Shown here: in pieces, positions 32,506 through 40,134 of the stretch
Numbering within the stretch: position 1 is the first letter of the stretch
Layout of the letters: every line of letters starts with the position of its first letter
NCBI GenBank assembly: GCA_041737835.1
Contig: JBGSQY010000049.1
Source of the DNA: Bythopirellula sp041737835
GTDB taxonomy: Bacteria > Planctomycetota > Planctomycetia > Pirellulales > Lacipirellulaceae
Length of the DNA: 64,000 nt
Direction: 5' to 3' (one strand)
Translations under genes and position numbers: made by a program
The notes under the pieces: model-generated
Told to the model about the DNA's origin: nothing
Databases searched by the model: none
Seen by the model: only the letters and a program-made list of their open reading frames with translations

Positions 32506-33123
32506 TCAGTCGATGATCCGCTCGGGATTGGCGGGGATGCGAAGTTCCACGCCAATCGGCAACAGGTGGGGATTGCTAAGCTGGTCGCGATTGAGATCGA
32601 AGATTTCCAATGCCCGGCCCGCGTCGTGGAGATATCGCTCTGCCATTTTTTCTAACGTATCACCGTTCGAAACGACATGGATCAACTCCGTCGGCCAGGG
32701 AGTTGAGGCGCTCTGAGTGACTGCACCCACGGTATTGTAGGCGGGTTTTGTCGTCTGCTCGTCGGTCAACTCGGGCGTTGGCGTGACCGAGGAGGTTACA
32801 GGACTTTCTTGATGTGCAATCGCGGGATGATTGGCTAAGTCAAAACTTTCCAATCCTGTTACAGGCGCAGACACTTCTGCCAAATCACCCGTGCTGGCCA
32901 TGTGGGCCATGACTTGCCCCGTGGCACTAGGAAGCTGATTGGGGTTTGGCGGGGACGATTGAGCAATGGGATCGCCGTTGCTAGCCCGCAAAATGGTTGC
33001 TGGGGTTTCTGAAGGTGAGCTGGAGTAATCCAATTCGTCGGGCGATTTGCGAAATGGCCAAGCCAGCACAAATCCCACCGCGAGGATGCACCCTGCCGTC
33101 ACCAATTTACGTTTGCGAGTCAC
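32506..33123 (-). CDS. LysM domain protein with N-terminal membrane anchor
   Basis: A 205-residue protein. It starts with KRKLVTAGCILAVGFVLAWPF, a short anchor, and continues with a disordered Ser/Thr/Pro-rich linker. The last 50 residues are a LysM domain: LIHVVSNGDTLEKMAERYL, DAGRALEIFDLNRDQLSNPHLL and PIGVELRIPA. LysM binds N-acetylglucosamine polymers such as peptidoglycan. It lies two bases after the stop of the convergent hydrolase gene and about 160 bases downstream of secDF. Confidence 0.85.
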   Translation of the reverse strand: MTRKRKLVTAGCILAVGFVLAWPFRKSPDELDYSSSPSETPATILRASNGDPIAQSSPPNPNQLPSATGQVMAHMASTGDLAEVSAPVTGLESFDLANHPAIAHQESPVTSSVTPTPELTDEQTTKPAYNTVGAVTQSASTPWPTELIHVVSNGDTLEKMAERYLHDAGRALEIFDLNRDQLSNPHLLPIGVELRIPANPERIID

Positions 33124-33280
33124 GGCCCAAATCCGAGAACGATGTGAAATTGATCACTCTTCGTTCAAAATCGGATGGCCGAATCCGCCCTGATAAGCCT
33201 TGTCGCTCAAGCGCGCATTGTACCGATCGCACGGGACCGTGTGTGCCGACTCGGTAAGCTTTGCGGGCTATGACCGTTGG

Positions 33281-36200
33281 TCACTTCGTCGCCGCGAGGT
33301 CGCGGGTGCTCACCTTGCTCACAGATGAAACTTTGGAACCACTCTTCTCCTCGAACTGACTCAACCACAGCAGCACGGGCGAGGCGATGAAAATCGAGCT
33401 GAAAGTACCCACGATGATGCCAGCCGCCATCACAAAGGAGAATGCGTGCAGGCCCTCACCTCCCATGACATAGAGCATGATGACCGAGAAAATCGTGGTC
33501 AAAGAAGTGAGTAATGTTCGCGATAGAGTTTGGTTGACGCTCTGATTGATCATCTCACTGGTAAGTCGTGGGCTCTTACCTTTGACTTCACGAATACGGT
33601 CGAACACCACAATCGTGTCGTTGAGCGAATAGCCAATCAACGTGAGGAACGCCGCCACGACCGGCAAGCTGATTTGGAATTTCTCCAGCATCAGTACTTG
33701 TGCCAAGCCGGGTGAGGCTTCGACAATCCAGCCGCAGATGGCCAGCAATCCCAACGTAATGAGAACGTCGTGAACCACAGCCACCAAGGCGGCGACCCCA
33801 TAGGTCCAACCGTGGAAGCGGAACCAGATATAGGCCATGATGCCAATGAAGCTCACCACCGTCGAAGCGATGGCCTTGGTCCGCAGATCGTCGGCCACAC
33901 GACCGCCAATCTTATTGGCCAACGGGAAAATCGGCTCACTGTTGGTGGATTGTTCGAGTTCAGCAAAGACTTCAGCGGCCGCGGCGGGTGAAATTGCCAA
34001 CTTGACGTCCCAAGTGCCGAAGCGGCGTCCGCTGCCTTGAGTGTAATCAGGATTGGAAATCTCGAACCGAGTCGAGCCATGCCCCTTTGCTTCCAGAGCT
34101 TCGCGAAGCATGTGCTCCACGGTCTCATAATTAACACCGGCATCAATGTCCTTGGGATCACCAAACATCAGTTTGGCTTTGGTGCCATTGGCGTATAAAT
34201 CCGCTACGGTGGCAGGAGTTGTCACAGCGGCAGGGGTTTCCGTGTTGGCAACTGGCTCTTCGGTTTCTTCCTCAACTACGGTGTCCTCTTCAACAACGGT
34301 AGCATCACCCTCCGCGGGTTCATCGACGGTTTCCTCTGCTTCCTCTTCAACTGCTTCGACTTGGAAGTTTGCCAGCCGAGCACTCACTTGCCGACGCGAT
34401 CGGATCGCACCGGTCTGTTCGCTCACCGGGCCGACTTCGGAAATCTCAATGCTGTAGGTTTTGAGCTTATCGCCGAACTTGTCCTGCAGAATTTGCTGCA
34501 CGGCCTCAATGTCTTGCTCGATGCTGCTCACGGTGAAGCGTGTCCCCGTGTTTCCGACTTCCACGAGAGAGAGGTTCTTGTCATTGAGATCTGTTTCCGC
34601 GAGGGTGTCCATCACTTCGGAAAAGGTCATCTTGTTGTCGTCGGTGAGCACGAGGGTCACCGACGTTCCCCCCGTGAAGTCGATGTTGAGCAAATCAGCT
34701 CCCCGATCGACGACGGCATACAAACCAATGGCGGTCAAAATCAAAGATCCAACAAACGCGATACCCCGTTTGCCCATGAAATCGAAGTGGGTCTCGCCAA
34801 TGATCTGCGACATTTTGAGGTCTTTGATTTTGCCCAAACGCTCGGCGACGTCGAAAATCAGTCGTGTAAAGAAGATGGCCGCGAACAAACTCATCACCGT
34901 ACCGATGATCAGAGTCACGCCGAAGCCCTTCACGTTGTCGGGGGCAATGCGGTAGATCACCACCGCTGTAATCAAATTCGTAAGGTTCGAGTCAATAATC
35001 GCGGACAAGGCTTTGTCGTAGCCGTTGCGAATGGCCATCCGCAAGGCTGCCCCGCGAGCGCGTTCTTCACGAATACGCTCGAAGATCAGCACGTTGGCAT
35101 CTACCGACATACCGACGCTCAGCACCAAACCCGCGAGACCCGGCAAGGTGAACGCCGCGTGGAACAAAACCATCGTCCCCAGGGTCAACAGCAGATTCAC
35201 ACACAAGGCGATGCATGCCACGAGCCCAGCGAATCGGTAATAAATCAAAAGGAAGACAAACGAAATCACCATACAAAGCAGCATGGCCACGTAGCTGCGT
35301 TCCACGGTTTCGGCACCCAGCGTGGGGCTGATCGTTTCGCGGCTGATGGGCTCTTTGTTCAAAGACGCGGGCAGGCTTCCGGAATTCAGAATGCCTACAA
35401 GCTCATCAACTTCCTGTTGTGTGCCAATTCCCTCGATCGTTCCCGTGGAAGTAATTTTGCTGTTAATATTGGGGGCCGACTTAAGATTTTTGTCGAGAAT
35501 AATACCCAAGTTGTACTTCTGGCCCGAAGGGTTCGGCGTGTGGCTCCCCGTCAATTGGCCAAAGCGATAAGCCCCTTGATCGTCGAATGTGAAGAGAACC
35601 ACGGGCTGGCCCGTCCCATCAAACGATGCTGAGGTCCGCTGCAAGTAGTCCCCTGTAACGTCGAGTCCATCATTGGTCAGCACCAAAGCCTGCGGTTGAT
35701 CGCCAACCAAACGCTTGACGACGCGGTTATCAGGCTGATCAGGTGCACCAAACTCGGCAACATTATAGGGCATCCACTCAGCGACTTTGCGTCCGCCAAG
35801 CATCACTTCATTTTCACTTGTAGGCAGAGCTTTGGCCAACTCGATAATTTCGGTGTTTTCCGAAAAGATCGGCGATGCGGTGATGCGAAACTCCAGGGCA
35901 CCGGCGGTGTAAATCCGCCGCTCGATCATGTCGAGTTCTTCTTGGCTCGCCTTGGGGATAATGATTTCAATTTGATCGGGACCATATTCACGAATCGAGA
36001 CTTCCTTCGTACCGCTGGGATCAACACGCTCGCCGAGCGCACCAATCAGCTGCCGCACAAGCTGGCTTTTTTGCGATACGGTTTTGCCCGTATTATCGAC
36101 CCCCTGGGTCGTCGCGTCGGCGGAGGCGACGGCTGAAGTATCCTGCAACTCGTAAATCAGCGTAATACCACCGCTGAGGTCCGGGCCGTACTTGAGTTCG

Positions 36201-36568
36201 CCTTGGTACAGCACGAGGGCAGCCGCCAGGACGGAACCGATGGCCAAGGCAAACTTCCAGCCATAGTCAGGCATCCGCCAGCGCTTGGCAAGATAACTGC
36301 CGATGATGATCGGAATCACAAAGACCGCGATCACCATGCTGAGCATGATCAGCCCTGGAATGGCCGAGGCCACTTCCGCGGGTGCGGGGGCATCCGTATT
36401 GCCGGCGACACCGATCTCGGTGCTCACGGTTTCGGCACTTTCTTCCGGCGTCTCTTGCGCGATCATGGGCAGAGCCGACAGCCCGAGGGTCATGACCGCG
36501 AGTAGCAGCGCAAGTTGGCGCCATTGTGAGAAAAGCGTAAGCACAGTTTCTTTTGCCTTCGTTATCAT
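33281..36568 (-). CDS. secDF: SecD-SecF fusion protein translocase subunit
   Basis: A 1095-residue protein combining SecD (about 1-590) and SecF (about 590-1095), which uses the proton gradient to pull proteins through the Sec channel. SecD shows YGPDLSGGITLIYEL (D1), the P1 domain, LNSGSLPASLN and LSVGMSVDANVLIFERIREE. SecF shows LLNIDFTGGTSVTL and SLNDTIVVFDRIREVKG. The first periplasmic region of SecF is enlarged by roughly 150 residues including a highly acidic, low-complexity stretch (DEPAEGDATVVEEDTVVEEE). Six upstream bases after its start lie in the yajC gap. It is downstream of yajC and tgt. Confidence 0.95.
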   Translation of the reverse strand: MITKAKETVLTLFSQWRQLALLLAVMTLGLSALPMIAQETPEESAETVSTEIGVAGNTDAPAPAEVASAIPGLIMLSMVIAVFVIPIIIGSYLAKRWRMPDYGWKFALAIGSVLAAALVLYQGELKYGPDLSGGITLIYELQDTSAVASADATTQGVDNTGKTVSQKSQLVRQLIGALGERVDPSGTKEVSIREYGPDQIEIIIPKASQEELDMIERRIYTAGALEFRITASPIFSENTEIIELAKALPTSENEVMLGGRKVAEWMPYNVAEFGAPDQPDNRVVKRLVGDQPQALVLTNDGLDVTGDYLQRTSASFDGTGQPVVLFTFDDQGAYRFGQLTGSHTPNPSGQKYNLGIILDKNLKSAPNINSKITSTGTIEGIGTQQEVDELVGILNSGSLPASLNKEPISRETISPTLGAETVERSYVAMLLCMVISFVFLLIYYRFAGLVACIALCVNLLLTLGTMVLFHAAFTLPGLAGLVLSVGMSVDANVLIFERIREERARGAALRMAIRNGYDKALSAIIDSNLTNLITAVVIYRIAPDNVKGFGVTLIIGTVMSLFAAIFFTRLIFDVAERLGKIKDLKMSQIIGETHFDFMGKRGIAFVGSLILTAIGLYAVVDRGADLLNIDFTGGTSVTLVLTDDNKMTFSEVMDTLAETDLNDKNLSLVEVGNTGTRFTVSSIEQDIEAVQQILQDKFGDKLKTYSIEISEVGPVSEQTGAIRSRRQVSARLANFQVEAVEEEAEETVDEPAEGDATVVEEDTVVEEETEEPVANTETPAAVTTPATVADLYANGTKAKLMFGDPKDIDAGVNYETVEHMLREALEAKGHGSTRFEISNPDYTQGSGRRFGTWDVKLAISPAAAAEVFAELEQSTNSEPIFPLANKIGGRVADDLRTKAIASTVVSFIGIMAYIWFRFHGWTYGVAALVAVVHDVLITLGLLAICGWIVEASPGLAQVLMLEKFQISLPVVAAFLTLIGYSLNDTIVVFDRIREVKGKSPRLTSEMINQSVNQTLSRTLLTSLTTIFSVIMLYVMGGEGLHAFSFVMAAGIIVGTFSSIFIASPVLLWLSQFEEKSGSKVSSVSKVSTRDLAATK

Positions 36569-36622
36569 TTCAATTTCCGTTAATGATCGAGAAGAAGTCG
36601 GGATTGGACTTCTGCAATCGTG

Positions 36623-36994
36623 TTAGCTTTCTGATTTGGTTTCTTCGTTAATGACGCGGGCGATGGCCGACGCGCTGACGCGAATCTTCGTGCCGGTGGT
36701 TTCGTCGACACGGACCGTGATTTCGTCGCGATCACGTTGAACATTGGTGACGACGCCATGAATGCCGCCGATCGTCACGACGCGATCTTTTTCCTTGAGA
36801 TTGGCCACCAAGTCGCGCAAGGCATGTTCTTTATTCTTTTGCGGTCGCAAAATCAGGAAATAAAAGAACACCATGATCGCGATCAAACCAGGCAGCATGC
36901 TCGTTATCCCCGGAGGAGATGCTTCCTCGGCTTGGGCAAACAGCAGGTGGTTCGGCATCGCGAATGCCAATTCAATCGAATTGTGAAAGATCAT
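36623..36994 (-). CDS. yajC: YajC, accessory subunit of the Sec translocase
   Basis: About 123 residues. One membrane helix (LPGLIAIMVFFYFLILRPQ) is followed by the YajC signature QKNKEHALRDLVANLKEKDRVVTIGGIHGVV, then a charged C-terminal tail. YajC binds SecDF. The ORF is open from a TTG at 37036; the ATG at 36994 is preferred. Gene order tgt-yajC-secDF is a widely conserved arrangement. Confidence 0.93.
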   Translation of the reverse strand: MIFHNSIELAFAMPNHLLFAQAEEASPPGITSMLPGLIAIMVFFYFLILRPQKNKEHALRDLVANLKEKDRVVTIGGIHGVVTNVQRDRDEITVRVDETTGTKIRVSASAIARVINEETKSES

Positions 36995-37198
36995 GCCACT
37001 TATCAAATACGTTTTGAGTTGATTTCGGCTACCCAAACGACATCGTGGGCGGGACTTACGACAAGAACTGCCGCCTCACCACGCCATCACTCCGCCAGCA
37101 GAGACCACCCGTGCCCCTAGGGACGAATGGTGGGCAAACCGAAGAATCGATCATCATAAATCGAAGCGCCGCAACGGACAAGGGCGACAGACGCCTCC

Positions 37199-38317
37199 CT
37201 AAGGGGCACGCCAACCGGCCATTTTGGCTTCCCGAAATTCCCTAAAGGCGTCCGCTTCAATGGCAGCCCGAGCCTCGGCCATTAGCCTTTGATAGTAGGT
37301 CAGATTGTGGATCGAGGTGAGAATCGGCCCCAGCATCTCCTTAGCTTGAAACAGATGCCGAAGATAACCACGGCTATGTTGGCAAGCGGGGCAAGGACAG
37401 CCAGGCTCCAGTGGGCTTTGGTCCAGTTCGTGAGAAGCATTACGCAACCGCACGGGCCCGCGATCCGTGAAAGCCAGCGCATTTCGGCCATTGCGAGTCG
37501 GCATCACGCAGTCGAACATGTCGACCCCACGGGCCATGCACTCGACCAAGTCTTCCGGCCGCCCCACGCCCATTAAGTAACGGGGCTTTTCCGTGGGCAA
37601 ATAGGGCGTCGTGAATTCCAAGGTTTCATACATTTGCCACGGCTCTTCGCCGACGCTCAGACCGCCGACGGCAAATCCGGGGAAATCCAAGCCCACGAGG
37701 GCTTCGGCACTTTCACGGCGCAACTGGGCATCGAGCCCGCCCTGCACTATGCCCAGCAACATTTGGTCGTCACGTCGCGATGCCTTAAGACAGCGCTCCG
37801 CCCAGCGAACGCTCCGGCGCATCGCGTCGGCGATCACGTCGGTTTGATTGGGGAGCGCGATCACGTGATCGAACTGCATCACAAAATCGCTTCCGAGATT
37901 TTCTTGAATTTCGATGGATCGCTCGGGGGTCAATTCCATCCGCGAACCATCGATATGAGAACGGAACGATACGCCCTGCTCGGTCACCTTAGACATGGCC
38001 GCGAGACTGAAAACCTGGAAGCCACCGCTGTCGGTGAGAATGGGGCCCGACCACCCCATGAACTTGTGCAGGCCACCGTGGGCCGCCACCACGTCGTCGC
38101 CTGGGCGCAGCGCCAAGTGATAGGTGTTGCCGAGAATGATTTGCGCGCCGGTTTCGCGCAAGCGACCGACATCCAAACCTTTGACCGTGCCGACGGTGCC
38201 GACGGGCATGAACGTGGGAAGTTCCACGATCGCCCGTGGTGTATGCAAACGCGCACGCCGGGCGCCCGTGTGCCGATCAACGTGCAACAATTCGAAACGA
38301 AAAGCGGAACTCGCCAT
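37199..38317 (-). CDS. tgt: Queuine/preQ1 tRNA-ribosyltransferase
   Basis: A 372-residue TIM-barrel enzyme that exchanges guanine 34 for the queuosine base precursor in tRNAs with GUN anticodons. Visible features are the N-terminal HTPRAIVELPTFMPVGTVGTVKG, TDSGGFQVFSLA with the catalytic Asp, GIVQGGLDAQLRRESAEAL, MGVGRPEDLVECMARGVDMFDCVMPTR with the second Asp, and the zinc site CPCPAC with a later His (C-x-C-x2-C). It is upstream of yajC and secDF. Confidence 0.97.
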   Translation of the reverse strand: MASSAFRFELLHVDRHTGARRARLHTPRAIVELPTFMPVGTVGTVKGLDVGRLRETGAQIILGNTYHLALRPGDDVVAAHGGLHKFMGWSGPILTDSGGFQVFSLAAMSKVTEQGVSFRSHIDGSRMELTPERSIEIQENLGSDFVMQFDHVIALPNQTDVIADAMRRSVRWAERCLKASRRDDQMLLGIVQGGLDAQLRRESAEALVGLDFPGFAVGGLSVGEEPWQMYETLEFTTPYLPTEKPRYLMGVGRPEDLVECMARGVDMFDCVMPTRNGRNALAFTDRGPVRLRNASHELDQSPLEPGCPCPACQHSRGYLRHLFQAKEMLGPILTSIHNLTYYQRLMAEARAAIEADAFREFREAKMAGWRAP

Positions 38318-38399
38318 CAGCCATCAACTTTCAGCTAAGAGCTTGAATTGCCTAACAGCTACTACTCCGCAATCCGAACTCCGCATTCCGAAATTCTTC

Positions 38400-39725
38400 T
38401 CAGTCACCACGCAACTTGAGATTGGCTTGGGTGAGCTTTTCGCGAACTTCGTTGAGACTTGTCACGCCGAAGTTCTTGCACTCGAGCAAATCATCGCCGG
38501 TCCGGCGAAGCAGTTCACCGATGGTCGACAGTCCCAAGCGAACCATGCACTTGCGAGCCCGCACCGAAAGGTTGAGATCGGAAATCGGCCGATCCATGAG
38601 GGCTCGTTCGTCGTCGCTCAGCTCGACGGCCTGATACTGAGGTTCTTCCTCACGCCATTTCGTGGCAAATTGGCCCAATTCCAGGCCTTTGGAGACTAGC
38701 ATTTCCCGGATTTCAACAAGCGATGTTTCGCCGAAATTCTTACTCGCGAGCAATTCTTGCTCGGTCGTCTCGGTCAGATCCCCGAGGGTCATGATGCCCA
38801 TCTTTTGCAGGCAATTGCGGCTGCGAACCGACAACTCGAAGTCGCTCACAGGAACGCTCAAAATCTGGGACATGCGATCTTGGCGACGACGGGCTTCTTC
38901 GTCGTAGTACATGTCGCGCGAGGCGTCGGCGTCTTTGAAGTACAACCGAGCTCGCACATGGTCGGGATAAACGTCGAGAACCCGCTGGTAGCATTGCTTG
39001 GAACGCTCGAAGTGCTCGATATCTTCGTAGAGCAAGCCCAGGTTAATGAGCGTGCCGACATGAGTCGGAAATTGCGAAGCGGCCCGTTCGTAGAGCGAAC
39101 GAGCGTAATCGTCGTTGCCGTGGCGGTCGTTTTCCATGGCCAAGCCAAAGAGCGCGCCCGAATGGGTATTGTCGGCTTCGACGGCCCGCTCCAACAGCGC
39201 GACGACTTCATTCGGATTGCCACCCAAGGCCGCAACCGTGACGGAACGCTGATACAAGTACTCGGCGGTTTGCTCAACGGCGCCCGAAAGATTGTCGAGA
39301 ATCGTGAGCGATTCTTGAGCCTTACCGGCGTAACGGAGGGCTTCGGACTTCGCGAGGGCGACTTCATCTTTATTGTAGCCCGCTCGCTCTGAGGATTCGT
39401 AAGCCGTCAGCGCTTCTTCGTACTTATCGAGGGCCAACAAGGCCTTGCCCAGAAAAAAGTGGGTCAAAGCTCCGCCGTCGGCATTGCGCAGCGTCTGCAC
39501 GGCGGCCGAATAACGGCCCAGCAGATACTGGCAAACACCCAGGCGAACCGAAGCCGCGGGAGTACGCGATTCCTGCTGCTCCATCTCGTTGACGGCGTCC
39601 CGCAGCAAACGAAAGTTGCTGTAGTCGGACGAAATCGCACGAACGATCTGCTTAATCTCGTTCGGACCGAAGGTGCTGTTGGAAAGCACAATTTGCTTCA
39701 AATCGACTTCGAGAACTTGCGACAT
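38400..39725 (-). CDS. TPR protein with two RNA polymerase alpha-CTD domains
   Basis: 441 residues. The N-terminal two thirds are tetratricopeptide repeats (for example FFLGKALLALDKYEEALTAYE and GTLINLGLLYEDIEHFERSK). Two alpha-CTD-like helix-hairpin-helix domains follow, at about 292-351 (FELSVRSRNCLQKMG ... NFGETSLVEIRE) and 380-441 (LNLSVRARKCMVRLG ... NFGVTSLNEVRE). In E. coli alpha, the matching positions R265, N268, G296 and S299 contact UP-element DNA; the first copy keeps all four and the second has Lys for N268. It may bind DNA or RNA polymerase partners. The ATG at 39725 is chosen because the longer frame crosses the tRNA gene. Confidence 0.85.
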   Translation of the reverse strand: MSQVLEVDLKQIVLSNSTFGPNEIKQIVRAISSDYSNFRLLRDAVNEMEQQESRTPAASVRLGVCQYLLGRYSAAVQTLRNADGGALTHFFLGKALLALDKYEEALTAYESSERAGYNKDEVALAKSEALRYAGKAQESLTILDNLSGAVEQTAEYLYQRSVTVAALGGNPNEVVALLERAVEADNTHSGALFGLAMENDRHGNDDYARSLYERAASQFPTHVGTLINLGLLYEDIEHFERSKQCYQRVLDVYPDHVRARLYFKDADASRDMYYDEEARRRQDRMSQILSVPVSDFELSVRSRNCLQKMGIMTLGDLTETTEQELLASKNFGETSLVEIREMLVSKGLELGQFATKWREEEPQYQAVELSDDERALMDRPISDLNLSVRARKCMVRLGLSTIGELLRRTGDDLLECKNFGVTSLNEVREKLTQANLKLRGD

Positions 39726-39808
39726 CTGCCACCCACTCCTATTAAGGTCGTTGCCAAACTTATCTGCTCTAAGGATCACCCAGGCGACGAAGCCCAAGCG
39801 ATCAAATG

Positions 39809-39882
39809 AGCCAGTGGTGGGAGTCGAACCCACAACCCCCGCATTACGAATGCGGTGCTCTGCCAATTGAAGCTACACTGGC
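39809..39882 (-). tRNA. tRNA-Thr (anticodon CGT)
   Basis: A 74-base cloverleaf on the minus strand. The acceptor arms GCCAGTG and CACTGGC pair perfectly. The D arm contains AATTGGC, the anticodon stem is CCGCA/TGCGG with loop TTCGTAA (anticodon CGT, reading ACG codons), and the T arm is GTGGG-TTCGACT-CCCAC. CCA is not encoded. It is upstream of the TPR/alpha-CTD gene on the same strand. Confidence 0.96.
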
Positions 39883-39992
39883 GATTGTGTTTAAGCTCAT
39901 CAGAATACCGAATTTTAAGCCGTGCGGCAAGTCTTGCATGGGTGGGCGGTAGGGCATTCAAAAATTCAAATTGGGAGACATGCTTGGGGTGG

Positions 39993-40065
39993 CATGGCCT
40001 CGGAGGTACTCCGACGTGGCCATGTTTTTTCGAGCTTTTCACATGCCCACGAGTACGAGGGCATG
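39993..40065. repeat. Composite palindromic element next to the tRNA
   Basis: The first hairpin is CATGGCC (39993-39999 region) with GGCCATG (40018-40024), extended inside by TCGGAG/CTCCGA, and is followed by TTTTTT (40025-40030). A second inverted repeat follows, CATGCCC (40042-40048) and GGGCATG (40059-40065). It lies in the 252-base gap between tRNA-Thr and the GH95 stop; no plus-strand gene ends there, so the terminator-like look may reflect a mobile palindrome rather than termination. Confidence 0.6.
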
Positions 40066-40134
40066 CCACACAACCCCCGCATTCTCAATTTTTCAGTCAA
40101 CCTGCGCTCGCCAGAATCCGCCGCTGGCAGATAG

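Noticed and set aside
34361..35632. 423-residue ORF on the opposite strand of secDF
   Set aside because: It is a mirror frame of a strongly conserved gene, has no family signal and no ribosome site.
39726..39866. N-terminal extension of the TPR/alpha-CTD protein
   Set aside because: The extended frame crosses the tRNA-Thr gene; the ATG at 39725 is the first after it and fits the protein start.
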